64,000 nt of DNA from Acinetobacter halotolerans (GCF_004208515.1 NZ_SGIM01000007.1:123969-187968), one strand, 5' to 3'. Counted from the first letter of the stretch, positions 28,312-37,918 are shown. Numbers and translations are program-made. The notes: generated by a model not told the origin, from the sequence alone.

Positions 28312-29709
28312 TTAGTGTTTATCGTCAAACTCATTATATTGTGGCGCATTGTACTTAAAGCCTTTGGTTTTATAACCGAGGTAAAGCACACCAAACATCG
28401 CCCACCATAAGCCATATTTCAATGCTGTTTCTTCAATCTCGAGCCATAAGGCAAAGATACTGATAAAACCACATAATGGAACGACCACATAGTAGATGAT
28501 GTCCTTTATATTCTTGGTTCGACCATCACGTAGTGCATAACGTGAGATTACCGACAAGTTAACAAAGGTAAAGGCTGTTAAAGCACCAAAACTGATTAAT
28601 GAAATCACTGTATCGAGTTTCATAAAGCCTGCAGACAACGCTACGATACCTACGATCACGATGTTGTATGAAGGTGTAAAACTTTTTGGACTGATGTGAC
28701 CAAAGATCTTTTTGTTAATGATGCCATCACGACCCATCACATACATCAAGCGAGAGACGCCTGCATGAGCAGAAATTCCTGAAGCCATGACCGTTACAAT
28801 TGCAAATGCAAGTACATATGATTGGAACAGTGAACCACCCACCAACAGTAAAATCTCAGGTTGGGTTTCAGCAATATCTTTAAAGTAACTGCTTGGGTTA
28901 CCAGGGAAATAAAGCTGAATGAAATACGTGCTGATAATGAAGATTACGCCTGCAAATAAAGCAGTTAAGAAAATTGCTTTAGGCAGAGTCTTCTCGGTAT
29001 CTTTAGTTTCTTCAGCAAGTGAACTCAATGAGTCAAAGCCGGTAAATGAGAAGCAGAGCAGGGTTGCACCAGTTACTAACGCACCAACTGAGGTGAGCTC
29101 ATTCCAGAATGGTTCTAAACTCCAGAGTTGGTATTGGGTTTCGGCAGTGATCGGACCATCCGCGTTTACACCCATCTGCAATTTGCTGTAAACCAAGTAG
29201 GTAAATGTACCGATAACAATTAACTGTACCAATACGATCCAACTATTAAAGTTTGCAACGAAACGCACACCGCGTAAGTTAACGCCCGTCATAAAGGCCG
29301 TCAATAGAATCACCCAAACCCAATGATTCACACTTGGGAATAGTGCAGTAAGATAAATTCCTGCAAGGATGATATTGACCATTGGTGACAATAGATAGTC
29401 TAACCAAGATGACCAACCCACCATAAAGCCGACATTCGGATGAATTGATTTTTGAGCATAGGTATACGCTGAACCAGACGATGGATAACGTCTAATCATA
29501 TGTCCATAGCTAATCGACGTCAGCAAAATGGCAACCAGTGCGAAGATATAAGAGGTTGGGACGTGGTGATTACTTGCTTCCGATACTAGACCGAAAGTAT
29601 CAAATAACGTCATTGGTTGAATATATGCCAAACCAATAATGATGACGTGCCACAGACCTAATGTTTTTTGCAGTTTAGCTGCTGATTGAGTCCCAGAGAT
29701 GTTTGTCAA
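28312..29709 (-). CDS. APC-family amino acid/polyamine permease
   Basis: Inner-membrane secondary transporter of 465 residues with about twelve helices. The family hallmarks are the first helix LGLWHVIIIGLAYIQPM, RRYPSSGSAYTYAQ, and FTGFDSLSSLAEET in helix 6. It resembles putrescine importers of the PuuP type, but the substrate cannot be fixed. Translation appears to start at a TTG (29709) with GAGGG eight bases upstream; the next in-frame ATG would remove most of helix 1. It is followed by a strong terminator and preceded by a structured leader. Confidence 0.88.
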   Translation of the reverse strand: MTNISGTQSAAKLQKTLGLWHVIIIGLAYIQPMTLFDTFGLVSEASNHHVPTSYIFALVAILLTSISYGHMIRRYPSSGSAYTYAQKSIHPNVGFMVGWSSWLDYLLSPMVNIILAGIYLTALFPSVNHWVWVILLTAFMTGVNLRGVRFVANFNSWIVLVQLIVIGTFTYLVYSKLQMGVNADGPITAETQYQLWSLEPFWNELTSVGALVTGATLLCFSFTGFDSLSSLAEETKDTEKTLPKAIFLTALFAGVIFIISTYFIQLYFPGNPSSYFKDIAETQPEILLLVGGSLFQSYVLAFAIVTVMASGISAHAGVSRLMYVMGRDGIINKKIFGHISPKSFTPSYNIVIVGIVALSAGFMKLDTVISLISFGALTAFTFVNLSVISRYALRDGRTKNIKDIIYYVVVPLCGFISIFALWLEIEETALKYGLWWAMFGVLYLGYKTKGFKYNAPQYNEFDDKH

Positions 29710-30026
29710 CGGCGTTACCCTCGTTATCGTTGATCAAGGATCAGCTATGGTTTAAGGATCATTTGAGACGGAAATGATCCCCCCTACAGAAAAAAAAGCG
29801 AAGTGCGCCAATCTATCCTAAATTGGCATAAATTGTCAGCCCTTTTATGCTTTTTTAGCAATTTTTTTGCCAATTGGGGAGAAAAGTAGATGAATTATGG
29901 GTTCACTTCAAATACAAAAAACCCTGAGTATCATTCTTGCGGAGTCATACTCCTTATGCTTGGATTGCACGGCAAGGCTAGGATATCAGGGCTTTTTAGG
30001 GGTAGTTCTTTATTTAAATAAATGAA
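29710..30026 (-). other. Intergenic leader between the dehydrogenase and permease genes
   Basis: 317 bases without a gene. It holds a nine-base hairpin close to the permease start (GGATCATTT / AAATGATCC, 29756-29780) and, at its far end, the long terminator-like structure at 29921-29996. Confidence 0.6.
29921..29996 (-). terminator. Large multi-hairpin terminator of the SCP2-dehydrogenase operon
   Basis: On the minus strand an outer stem (AGCCCTGATAT with ATACTCAGGG) encloses two inner hairpins, TTGC-CGT-GCAA and GGAGT-ATG-ACTCC, and is followed by six T. The inner GGAG...CTCCGCAAGAA matches the core of the repeats at 24181-24320. Confidence 0.65.
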
Positions 30027-31211
30027 TTACCAAGCTTTTTGTAAAATCTCACGAAGTTCTTTGATGTTAGCTTCTTTTGGATTGTAAATGATAGAACCAT
30101 CATTTAAAGCCTTTTCAGCCACTTCATCGAGTTGCGCTTCAGTAATTTTACCTGTTTCTCGTAAAGTGCGCGGAAGTTTGGTCAGGCTATATAAACGATC
30201 ACGCATGGTCAAAATTGTCGCAATTGCTTTATCTGCACGTTGGTTTGCTGGCGTTTGAGAATAGATGTCTGCACCCGCAAGTGGCAGTAATAACTCACCA
30301 ATTTTTTGACCATTGACTTCTTTGTTGTATTCCAACACATATGGCAGGAATAAACTCATGCATAAACCATGAGGTAGGTGAGCAACTGCACCTAAAGCAT
30401 GACCGAGTGAATGCACTAAACCAACCATTGAGTTAGAGAATGCAATCCCTGCCATAGTTGACGCTTGCGCTAATTCTAAACGACCTTGGGCATCACTTGG
30501 ATTGTCTAAAACTTTAAATAGATTTTCACTAATCTTTTTAATACCCGCACTTGCATAAGCATCACTTAATGGATTTGCAGCTAAACAGGTATAGGCTTCA
30601 ACACAGTGAGTAAGTGCATCCATACCTGTCATCGCTGTAAGATGAGGAGGTAGCGTCATGGTCATGCGTGGATCAAGAATCGCAGCATGTGGCATCAGAT
30701 AATACGATGCGAAAGCCAGTTTTACATTACGTTGCGTATCCGAAACTACAGCCACCATGGTTGCTTCTGAACCCGTACCTGATGTAGTCGGAATAACAAA
30801 GAATGGTTTTAATGGTTTTGGTAGATTATGCGCACCTGAGTACTGGAGTAGGTCATCGCCGCCCTCAGATACTAAGATGTTAGTTGCTTTAGAGGTATCA
30901 ATGACAGAACCACCGCCAATCGCAATAATCGCATCACAGTTTTGTTTGCGGTAAAGTTCAGCCGCTAGACGCACAACTTCTAAGCTTGAATCTGGTGGAA
31001 CATCATCAAAGATTGCACCGATGACTGCATCAGTGGTGCTAAATGCAGCTTCAATTGGGCTAAGTAGACCGTTTGCACGAACGCCTTTATCTGTAATGAT
31101 GAGCGGGCGTTTAGAGCCTAAAGTCGCAAGTTCAAATGGGATATGCTCTAACGCAGCGTTACCAGCAATTACTTTTACAGGACAGAAAAATTCGTAATAA
31201 GGCTTAGCCAT
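30027..31211 (-). CDS. Iron-containing alcohol dehydrogenase
   Basis: Group III (Fe-type) NAD(P)-dependent alcohol dehydrogenase of 394 residues. The nucleotide-binding GGGSVIDTSK, PTTSGTGSEAT, and metal ligands in ILDPRMT, DALTHCVEAY and VHSLGHALGAVAHLPHG are all present. Start at 31211 (MAKPYYEFFCP) with GGAG eight bases upstream; the ATG lies one base after the SCP2-gene stop. Substrate is unknown; relatives act on ethanol, other alcohols and diols. Confidence 0.92.
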   Translation of the reverse strand: MAKPYYEFFCPVKVIAGNAALEHIPFELATLGSKRPLIITDKGVRANGLLSPIEAAFSTTDAVIGAIFDDVPPDSSLEVVRLAAELYRKQNCDAIIAIGGGSVIDTSKATNILVSEGGDDLLQYSGAHNLPKPLKPFFVIPTTSGTGSEATMVAVVSDTQRNVKLAFASYYLMPHAAILDPRMTMTLPPHLTAMTGMDALTHCVEAYTCLAANPLSDAYASAGIKKISENLFKVLDNPSDAQGRLELAQASTMAGIAFSNSMVGLVHSLGHALGAVAHLPHGLCMSLFLPYVLEYNKEVNGQKIGELLLPLAGADIYSQTPANQRADKAIATILTMRDRLYSLTKLPRTLRETGKITEAQLDEVAEKALNDGSIIYNPKEANIKELREILQKAW

Positions 31212-31212
31212 G

Positions 31213-31746
31213 TTAAGCGCTCCGTTTGAAATATGATTTAGCGACTTTGAGATAAATGTTTTTTGCACCTGTGAATTTTTCTTTTAATGTCAATTCAGTA
31301 GGGTAGCGTTTTACTGCAAGTGAAGCGACCAATTTAGGCAAGATCAACGCTTCCATTTTATTTAAACAACGTACTAGACGAATAGCACTTGATACATCGC
31401 CATCAGCAATCATACGATCATTGGCAAAGGCTTGAGCTGTACTTTCCTGAAAAGAGAAAACCAAGAAAGCATGGGTCAAATGTTTAAAGGTAATGGTTAA
31501 ATCAGGCTTACCTTTGTAATTAGATAAAAGCTCTAATGTTTTTTCTTCTGTCACTCTTGCAACAAATGCAGGTCCATTTGGAAACACATTCATTGAAAGT
31601 ATAAAATGAACAGGAAACTTTGACACTTCCTCGTGTACTTCATCATCCACTTGACTTGCCATGACTAAACCGCGACCCACGACATCCATCATGAGTTTGA
31701 CGTAGGCAAGTTGCAAAGTGGGCTTCACTGCTTTGGTTGAAATCAC
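31213..31746 (-). CDS. SCP2 sterol-carrier-domain protein
   Basis: A 177-residue protein with an SCP2-like lipid-binding domain; KPDLTITFKHLTHAFLVFSF and DRMIADGDVSSAIRLVRCLN are the recognisable segments. It has no signal peptide. In bacteria such proteins bind lipids or fatty-acyl compounds, but the exact role is undetermined. It is immediately followed by the iron-type alcohol dehydrogenase gene, which suggests the pair handles a hydrophobic alcohol or aldehyde (inference). Confidence 0.8.
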   Translation of the reverse strand: MISTKAVKPTLQLAYVKLMMDVVGRGLVMASQVDDEVHEEVSKFPVHFILSMNVFPNGPAFVARVTEEKTLELLSNYKGKPDLTITFKHLTHAFLVFSFQESTAQAFANDRMIADGDVSSAIRLVRCLNKMEALILPKLVASLAVKRYPTELTLKEKFTGAKNIYLKVAKSYFKRSA

Positions 31747-31827
31747 TTGCGTATCCCTTGTTAAAATTATGCAAAAGCTAATTTAGAGTATTTACTCTAA
31801 TTTATTTTTTTGAAATTGAAAAGTAGT

Positions 31828-32481
31828 TTATTCAGATTTGACTGAGAGGTCACTAAAGAACTCTGTATTTTGTAAATAACGAATAAAATCCTGACTGACT
31901 TGCTCAAAGCTTGGGTAATCTTGAAGTAAGTCTTGTAAGCGTACCATTTCTAAACCTGCGTATCCACAAGGATTAATGGTTTGAAAACCCGCAAGGTTAC
32001 AGTCAATATTGAGCGCTAAACCATGATAACTCCGACCACGGCGAATTTTGAAACCAAGTGAACCAATTTTTCGATCATCAACATAGACGCCAGGAGCATT
32101 GGACTTGGCATAAGCTGTAATTTGGTATTGTTGAAGTATATCGATCATGGCTTGTTCAGTGAAACTAACTAAGCTACGCACATTCCATTTCAAGCGATTT
32201 AAATCAAATAAGAAATAAGCCACGAGTTGTCCTTGGCCATGCCATGTGATTTGTCCACCACGATCAGTCTGAACAATCGGGAGATCACTATGCATCAGAA
32301 TATGTTCGGCTTTGCCAGCTTGTCCCTGAGTCAGTACATCTTGGTGTTGTAATAACCAGACTTCATCAGGCGTGTTTTCATCTCGAGTCTCGGTAAAGCT
32401 TTTCATGGCTTCAAAGCGATCTGTGTAGTCTTGAAGATCATTGAAGCAACGAATAATTAATGCGGGCTTATCAAAGTTCAT
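31828..32481 (-). CDS. lipB: Octanoyltransferase (lipoate biosynthesis)
   Basis: Transfers octanoyl from acyl-carrier protein to the lipoyl domains of dehydrogenase complexes such as the one encoded at 47-52 kb. The 217-residue protein contains RGGQITWHGQGQLVAYFL, the catalytic lysine in IGSLGFKIRR and the catalytic cysteine in INPCGY. Start at 32481 (MNFDKPALII) has AAAGGAA ten bases upstream; an ATG eight codons earlier is less likely. ybeD lies upstream but is separated by a hairpin. Confidence 0.94.
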   Translation of the reverse strand: MNFDKPALIIRCFNDLQDYTDRFEAMKSFTETRDENTPDEVWLLQHQDVLTQGQAGKAEHILMHSDLPIVQTDRGGQITWHGQGQLVAYFLFDLNRLKWNVRSLVSFTEQAMIDILQQYQITAYAKSNAPGVYVDDRKIGSLGFKIRRGRSYHGLALNIDCNLAGFQTINPCGYAGLEMVRLQDLLQDYPSFEQVSQDFIRYLQNTEFFSDLSVKSE

Positions 32482-32614
32482 TACAGCACTTTTCCTTTGA
32501 TTCATGCAGTTTTATCTCGAGATTCATTATCTAATTATTTAGATGAGATAAATAGTGATCTTTGAAAAAATCAGGAGAAAACATTTGATTATTGTCGTTG
32601 TTTTAACTTAAAAG

Positions 32615-32650
32615 AAAAAATCCAAAACACTCGCGTATTTTGGATTTTTT
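32615..32650 (-). terminator. Terminator of ybeD
   Basis: AAAAAATCCAAAA and TTTTGGATTTTTT pair around a ten-base loop just after the ybeD stop. Confidence 0.75.
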
Positions 32651-32652
32651 GA

Positions 32653-32940
32653 TTAAAGCGCGGTCTTAATTAAAGGACAAGCCGCAAGATCTGCGTATAA
32701 GGCATGAACTTGTTCCAATTCTTCAAAACGCAATTGCGCTGTTAAAGAATGGTATTTGCCTGTACGTGAAGGCTGAACTTTTACTGTTTCGCCATCAAAT
32801 TCAGGGAAGTGCTTCTGCAAAATATCAACAACAGCTACTCGAAGTTCATCCCCTGCATTACCAATCAATTTGATCGGATAGTCCATCGGGAAAACCCAAA
32901 GATGTTCTTGCAATTCACGAGAAGGAGTGCGGTCTAACAT
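32653..32940 (-). CDS. ybeD: DUF493 / YbeD family protein
   Basis: A 95-residue ACT-like domain protein (UPF0250/DUF493) with the typical FPMDYPIKLIGNAG and KVQPSRTGKYHSLT stretches. It is commonly encoded next to lipB and may influence lipoate metabolism, though its activity is unproven. Start at 32940 with AAAGAGG six bases upstream; the TTG two codons earlier is not needed. Confidence 0.9.
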   Translation of the reverse strand: MLDRTPSRELQEHLWVFPMDYPIKLIGNAGDELRVAVVDILQKHFPEFDGETVKVQPSRTGKYHSLTAQLRFEELEQVHALYADLAACPLIKTAL

Positions 32941-32960
32941 GAGCAACCTCTTTTAATTTG

Positions 32961-32987
32961 AAACGCCTGCATCAGCGCAGGCGTTTT
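32961..32987 (-). terminator. Hairpin after rpoD
   Basis: AACGCCTGC and GCAGGCGTT form a nine-base stem with a five-base loop, about 108 bases after the rpoD stop and before ybeD. The T run is better on the plus strand, so direction is uncertain. Confidence 0.55.
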
Positions 32988-33094
32988 TGATCTAATAGAT
33001 AAATGGGGATGAAGTGTTTAACTTCAAGTCTTGAGCAAGAACCTTAGAGAGTATAGCTCTCACGCTTTGGTGCGAGTACAAGACTTCCCAAATA

Positions 33095-34972
33095 TTAGTC
33101 GTTTTCCAAGAATGAACGTAAGTGTTCTGAGCGAGAAGGGTGGCGAAGTTTACGCAAAGCCTTTGCTTCAATTTGACGAATACGCTCACGTGTTACATCA
33201 AACTGTTTGCCTACTTCTTCTAAAGTATGATCGGTTGGCATGTCGATACCAAAACGCATTTTCAATACTTTAGCTTCACGTTCAGTTAAGTTTTCAAGCA
33301 CTTCACGTGTCGCTTCTTTCAATCCTTCTGAAGTGGCAGCATCGATTGGAGAGGTGATGTTACCATCTTCAATGAAGTCACCAAGATGCGAATCTTCATC
33401 ATCACCGATCGGTGTTTCCATCGAAATCGGTTCTTTTGCGATTTTTAGTACTTTACGAACTTTAACTTCGTCCATTTCCAAACGTTCGCCCAATTCTTCA
33501 GGTGTAGGCTCACGTCCCATTTCCTGAAGTAGCTGACGAGAAACACGATTGATCTTGTTGATGGTTTCAATCATGTGTACAGGAATACGAATAGTACGTG
33601 CCTGATCCGCAATCGAACGCGTAATTGCTTGACGAATCCACCAAGTTGCATAGGTTGAGAATTTATAACCGCGACGATATTCAAACTTATCTACGGCTTT
33701 CATCAAGCCGATGTTACCTTCTTGAATAAGATCGAGGAACTGCAGACCACGGTTGGTATATTTTTTCGCAATCGAAATAACCAAACGTAAGTTTGCTTCA
33801 ACCATTTCTTTTTTAGCACGGCGAGCTTTTGCTTCACCAACTGCCATACGTTTAGAAATATCTTTGATATCCTTAACGTTTAGCTCAAGTTCTTTTTCAA
33901 TATCAGCAATCTTTTGTTGGAAAGCTAATACATCTGGACGTACTTTTTCTAAGTGTCCTTTGATCTCAGCAGGTGCTTTCGCAATTTGCTCATCCAACCA
34001 TGCTGGGTTAGATTCTTGCTCAGGGAAAGTTGTACGGAACTGATGACGATCCATGCGACCACGGCGTACTGCATAGCGCATGATTTCGCGCTCGTTGGTA
34101 CGGATTTGATCATGTGTACCACGAATCATTTCAGAAATGATGTCGAATAGACGTGGCGTAAATTTGAACATCATAAACACGGTTGCTAATGACTCGAGCG
34201 CAACTTTTGCTTCTTCGCTATTGCGACCATGTTCTGCAATAACCGTCTTTGTTTCGTTCCAAGCTCTTTCTAATTCGGTGAAACGCGCTTTAGCAATTTC
34301 TGGATCAGGACCTGAGTCGGCTTCAGAATCATCATCGCTTTCTGATTCCTCTTCGTCATCATCGTCAAGTTTAACTTCTTTGGTTGCTTTTACAGAATCA
34401 GTTTCTTCTACAAGTTCCGCTTCTTCAATGACTTCAGGAATTTCTTCGTCAGATTCAGGATCTAAATAACCAGAGAGGATATCGGCAAGACGACGTTCAC
34501 CCGTTAAATAATCATTATATTCTTGTAATACCACTTCGACTGCATTTGGCCAGTATGCGATAGAATGTAAAACATCACGAATACCTTCTTCGATACGTTT
34601 TGCAATACTAATCTCACCTTCACGAGTCAGAAGTTCAACTGTACCCATTTCACGCATATACATACGCACAGGGTCAGTCGTACGACCTGGTTCGCTTTCA
34701 ACCGACGCTAATACGGCAGCAGCTTCTTCTTCTGCAACTTCATCCGTTGTTTCAGTGGATTCACCAAACATGGTGTCATCGGTTTCTGGTGCGCGTTCAT
34801 GCACAGGAATTCCGACATCTTGAAGCATTTGAATAATGTCTTCAATTTGCTCACTTTCCGTAATTGAGTCTGGGAGATGATCGTTAACCTCAGCGTAAGT
34901 TAAGTAACCTTGTTCTTTGCCTCGGCTAATCAGAGCCGCTACTTGTGAAGTAGGGGAATGCATATCGCTCAT
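33095..34972 (-). CDS. rpoD: RNA polymerase primary sigma factor
   Basis: Housekeeping sigma-70, 625 residues. Region 1.1 is at the N terminus ([20 protein letters not shown]). A long acidic non-conserved region covers about residues 170-220, with runs of Asp, Glu and Ser. Region 2 is [37 protein letters not shown] in context, and the helix-turn-helix of region 4.2 is [18 protein letters not shown]. The start at 34972 has no strong ribosome-binding site; a methionine three codons in is the alternative. It is monocistronic. Confidence 0.97.
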   Translation of the reverse strand: MSDMHSPTSQVAALISRGKEQGYLTYAEVNDHLPDSITESEQIEDIIQMLQDVGIPVHERAPETDDTMFGESTETTDEVAEEEAAAVLASVESEPGRTTDPVRMYMREMGTVELLTREGEISIAKRIEEGIRDVLHSIAYWPNAVEVVLQEYNDYLTGERRLADILSGYLDPESDEEIPEVIEEAELVEETDSVKATKEVKLDDDDEEESESDDDSEADSGPDPEIAKARFTELERAWNETKTVIAEHGRNSEEAKVALESLATVFMMFKFTPRLFDIISEMIRGTHDQIRTNEREIMRYAVRRGRMDRHQFRTTFPEQESNPAWLDEQIAKAPAEIKGHLEKVRPDVLAFQQKIADIEKELELNVKDIKDISKRMAVGEAKARRAKKEMVEANLRLVISIAKKYTNRGLQFLDLIQEGNIGLMKAVDKFEYRRGYKFSTYATWWIRQAITRSIADQARTIRIPVHMIETINKINRVSRQLLQEMGREPTPEELGERLEMDEVKVRKVLKIAKEPISMETPIGDDEDSHLGDFIEDGNITSPIDAATSEGLKEATREVLENLTEREAKVLKMRFGIDMPTDHTLEEVGKQFDVTRERIRQIEAKALRKLRHPSRSEHLRSFLEND

Positions 34973-35246
34973 CTTTGCTTACTCTTTGTTGAATCTGTGG
35001 CGGTGAAAAACCGTGCATGATAGCACAATTCACTAGGAATGTTTTGGATTTGATCCGTTTGCTTTAAATAAAAAATATGTTTGATTTTAAGGTCGTTTGT
35101 TGAATATGGGGTTAAGCAATATTTTTTCAAGACTTAAATTCCTAAAAGCGTTTTTTATTGGTCATGTCCTTAGACTATAAATACACAAAAAAACTGCCGA
35201 AAAAAAGTACAAAACACCATTTTATAGCGAAAAAATCAAATAAAAC
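34973..35246. other. Intergenic region upstream of rpoD
   Basis: About 275 AT-rich bases between divergent genes. No open reading frame, repeat or RNA gene is seen; it must contain the rpoD promoter. Confidence 0.5.
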
Positions 35247-35275
35247 TTGACAAGGAAATCTAAGAAAGATAAATA
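35247..35275 (+). promoter_or_regulatory. Likely promoter for the genes at 35319 and 35597
   Basis: A consensus TTGACA (35247-35252) and TAAATA (35270-35275) are spaced by 17 bases. Confidence 0.5.
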
Positions 35276-35318
35276 GCGGCTAGACCCATTTATATTTTTG
35301 CATTACGAGGTAGTGTTA

Positions 35319-35525
35319 GTGTCTTCTACAGATTTTGAATTAGATGATGATAACTACGGTGAGGACGATGCTGGTTTTGATGAGTCGTCAAGTAAACTCA
35401 CCGCCAAAGAATCATTAGAAAAGCGCCGTTTAATTGATGATCTATTGGCTCAACGTCGTTTAGAACGAGAATTAAAAGATTTTGACTATGATTTCGACGA
35501 CGATGACCTCGATGACGAAGACTAA
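35319..35525 (+). CDS. Small acidic protein, PA3496-like
   Basis: A 68-residue highly acidic protein (Asp- and Glu-rich ends) with a central basic helix EKRRLIDDLLAQRRLERELKDF. This arrangement fits the family called PA3496 (putative envelope integrity protein), whose role is not established. The start is a GTG at 35319 with GAGG eight bases upstream; GTG 35313 and TTG 35298 are alternatives. The YecA-like gene follows 71 bases later and may share the transcript. Confidence 0.75.
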   Translation: MSSTDFELDDDNYGEDDAGFDESSSKLTAKESLEKRRLIDDLLAQRRLERELKDFDYDFDDDDLDDED

Positions 35526-35596
35526 GCAAAATTGCTGAGACTTTATGTCCTAAAATGTTATGCTGTTGAAGATGTATTTTTAGAATTGGATAGAGA

Positions 35597-36124
35597 ATGA
35601 GCACGTTAGATTTAGACTTATTGAGTAATTATCTTGACGGTGATCAAAACGAATACGGTCTAGATTTCGCTGCGACTCATGGCTTTTTGTGCGCGATTGC
35701 AGTCGGCCCAAAATTTGATCGTTGGTTGGATGAGTTATTTGATAGTAATCAAAAGAAAGTCCCAAAAGAAGTGATTGAGCAAATCCACCTTTGGTTGGAA
35801 GCTCTTCGCCAAAATTTAGCCAATGAAGATGGTATTGAATTTCCATTTGAAATCGAAGAAGCGGACGTAGAGTCGAGCTTGGGTGACTGGAGCGTTGGTT
35901 TTGTTGATGCGATGTTCTTAAATGAAGATGCTTGGTTTGTACCTGAGTTTGAAGAACAGTTGATTGACTTAACTTTGCCGATCATGGTGTTTAGTGGTAT
36001 TGACGAAGAAGATCCGCAAATGGAGTCTTTCCGTCGTAATGGCCAGTTGATGGACGAATTAGCTGAAGAAATTCCAGATAATTTGAATGAAATTTATCTC
36101 ATGTATCACACGCCAGCTAAATAA
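35597..36124 (+). CDS. YecA/UPF0149 family protein
   Basis: A 175-residue acidic protein of the UPF0149 family, recognised from the helical repeat with ATHGFLCAIAVGP and DWSVGFVDAMFLNEDAW. It lacks the C-terminal SEC-C zinc motif seen in some YecA proteins. Function is unknown. AGAGA precedes the ATG. Followed by a strong terminator. Confidence 0.82.
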   Translation: MSTLDLDLLSNYLDGDQNEYGLDFAATHGFLCAIAVGPKFDRWLDELFDSNQKKVPKEVIEQIHLWLEALRQNLANEDGIEFPFEIEEADVESSLGDWSVGFVDAMFLNEDAWFVPEFEEQLIDLTLPIMVFSGIDEEDPQMESFRRNGQLMDELAEEIPDNLNEIYLMYHTPAK

Positions 36125-36170
36125 GTCTCAACGATCTAAGGTTAGTCGTTTACGATCTGTGTAAAAGATT

Positions 36171-36196
36171 AAAACGTCCCTAGAGGACGTTTTTTT
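36171..36196 (+). terminator. Terminator of the YecA-like gene
   Basis: AAAACGTCC and GGACGTTTT with a five-base loop are followed by more T. Confidence 0.85.
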
Positions 36197-36252
36197 CAAC
36201 TATTGCAACTTAAAGATAGAGTGATCGTTGAGTAGAGTTGCTCTATTTAGCA

Positions 36253-36858
36253 CTATAAATTTGCAAACAATAAACTCAGACCTAAAGTACTGAGTACAAC
36301 ACCAATGATACGATTGATTGCTACTTGTTTGGCGAAAATTTTATTTCTAATCATTTGAGTAGAGCAAAAGACAGCAATTAAAAAAAACCAGAGTAAATGG
36401 CTGCCAGATATAAAAATGCCATAAGCAAAAAGTCTGCTTATATTATTTTCTGAGGTCATGATTTGCGAGAAGATACTGATCACAAATAAAGTGGTTTTAG
36501 GATTAAAACTATTGGTTAAAAAGCCATGTTTGAATGCTTGTCTGCTAGTTATATCTGTACTGTTTTGATCAAAAAGAACTGGTGCTTGAGTGAACGTTTT
36601 ATAGCCAATATAGACCAAATACGCTGCACCAAAGTATTGAATAATATAAATTAGGTTTGGAAGGTGTTGTTGCAGAAACGTTAATCCAATTAAGCTGTAA
36701 CTGATATGGATCCAAACACCACCAGCGATTCCATAGGCAGTCCAAATCCCAGATTTTCGACCGTAGAGATAACTATTCCGCGTGACCAAGGCAAAGTCTG
36801 CACCGGGACTCATAACCGCAAGTATCGTGACCACAGTTATCGCTATTAGTTCATTCAC
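36253..36858 (-). CDS. LysE/RhtB-family amino acid exporter
   Basis: Inner-membrane exporter of 201 residues with six predicted helices. The family signature MSPGADFALVTRNSYLYGRKSG lies near the N terminus. Members export lysine, threonine, homoserine or similar amino acids; the substrate here is unknown. It is divergent from a LysR-type regulator gene, a frequent exporter-regulator pair. Confidence 0.9.
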   Translation of the reverse strand: MNELIAITVVTILAVMSPGADFALVTRNSYLYGRKSGIWTAYGIAGGVWIHISYSLIGLTFLQQHLPNLIYIIQYFGAAYLVYIGYKTFTQAPVLFDQNSTDITSRQAFKHGFLTNSFNPKTTLFVISIFSQIMTSENNISRLFAYGIFISGSHLLWFFLIAVFCSTQMIRNKIFAKQVAINRIIGVVLSTLGLSLLFANL

Positions 36859-36960
36859 TCATCTATTCCTGAAATATCAATTCTAAGTATCTTTATATTT
36901 TTCATATATTTGTTATATTGAAAATCGAAATTAATTCTTATTTATATATGAGTTTTTGGA

Positions 36961-37845
36961 ATGATAGAGCGTTTATCCTTGAATTCACTTAAGTTTTTTT
37001 ATTATGTGGCACGTTATGAAAGTATGACGATTGCTGCGGAAAAGTTATTTGTGACTCAAGGAGCGGTCAGTAAGCAGCTTAAAAATCTGGAAGATATCTT
37101 GGGGTTTAGCTTATTTATCCGTGAAGCTAGAAAGTTACGCTTAACCAGTGAAGGCGAGGTGTTGTTCGATTGCTGCCAGCAAGCTTTTCAGCACATTGAT
37201 CAGTGTTTGATGCAGTTGCAAGATAAGACCAAAGCACAAAAAAAATTAGTCCTTTCGTGTGAACCAACCCTTGCAATGAAATGGTTAATTCCACGATTGG
37301 TCCAATTTAAACAGCTTTATCCTGAGTTAGAGGTCAGTTTGTTAACGGGTGGTGGAGCAGTAAGTTTTAATGAACAAAGTATAGATTTAGCGCTAAGGCG
37401 TAATGATTTTGACTGGGGAAAAGCGATTTATAGTGAAAAAATTGCAGATGAATATATGTTGTGTGTAGCTGCAAAAAATAATTCACAACACGCTAAGCAG
37501 GTATTTATTTCCACATCAAGACCAAGACTATGGCAACATTTTAAAGAGACTCACAAAGGGCAGTATCGGGAATTTAAGAAATCCTCACTTGAGCATTTTT
37601 ATTTATGTATTGAAGCCTGTTTGGCTGGCTTAGGAGCTACTGTTGTATCGGCGTATATGGTTGAAAGAGAAATGACATATCAGATGTTGGAGCTGCTTAG
37701 CCCTGTGTATCAAGATGGTTCATCGTATTTTTTATTATCAGCGCAGCCATTCGAAGATGATCCACGTAAATTATTATTTCGGGACTGGTTAAGAGCAGAG
37801 ATGCAAGCAAGTCAGTTCTGGTGCGGTTCGACAGAAGCAATGTGA
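36961..37845 (+). CDS. LysR-type transcriptional regulator
   Basis: A 294-residue LysR-family protein. The winged helix-turn-helix is MTIAAEKLFVTQGAVSKQLKNLEDILG and an effector-binding domain follows from about residue 90 (closest in style to GcvA-like members). It probably controls the divergent LysE exporter gene in response to an amino acid (inference from position). The ATG at 36961 lies after TTTTGGA. The 102-base gap holds the control region and is very AT-rich. Confidence 0.92.
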   Translation: MIERLSLNSLKFFYYVARYESMTIAAEKLFVTQGAVSKQLKNLEDILGFSLFIREARKLRLTSEGEVLFDCCQQAFQHIDQCLMQLQDKTKAQKKLVLSCEPTLAMKWLIPRLVQFKQLYPELEVSLLTGGGAVSFNEQSIDLALRRNDFDWGKAIYSEKIADEYMLCVAAKNNSQHAKQVFISTSRPRLWQHFKETHKGQYREFKKSSLEHFYLCIEACLAGLGATVVSAYMVEREMTYQMLELLSPVYQDGSSYFLLSAQPFEDDPRKLLFRDWLRAEMQASQFWCGSTEAM

Positions 37846-37860
37846 TGATTCAAGAAATAA

Positions 37861-37896
37861 TAAAAGCATTGATCTGTTATTAAATGAATCAATGCC
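37861..37896 (-). terminator. Terminator of tpm
   Basis: On the minus strand GCATTGAT and ATCAATGC pair around a 14-base loop and are followed by TTTTATTATT. Confidence 0.55.
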
Positions 37897-37918
37897 AAAA
37901 TATGTCAACAATAAAATT

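Noticed and set aside
33753..34469. Plus-strand frames opposite rpoD, one of them very serine-rich
   Set aside because: They mirror the Asp/Glu-rich coding of rpoD on the other strand and have no ribosome-binding sites.
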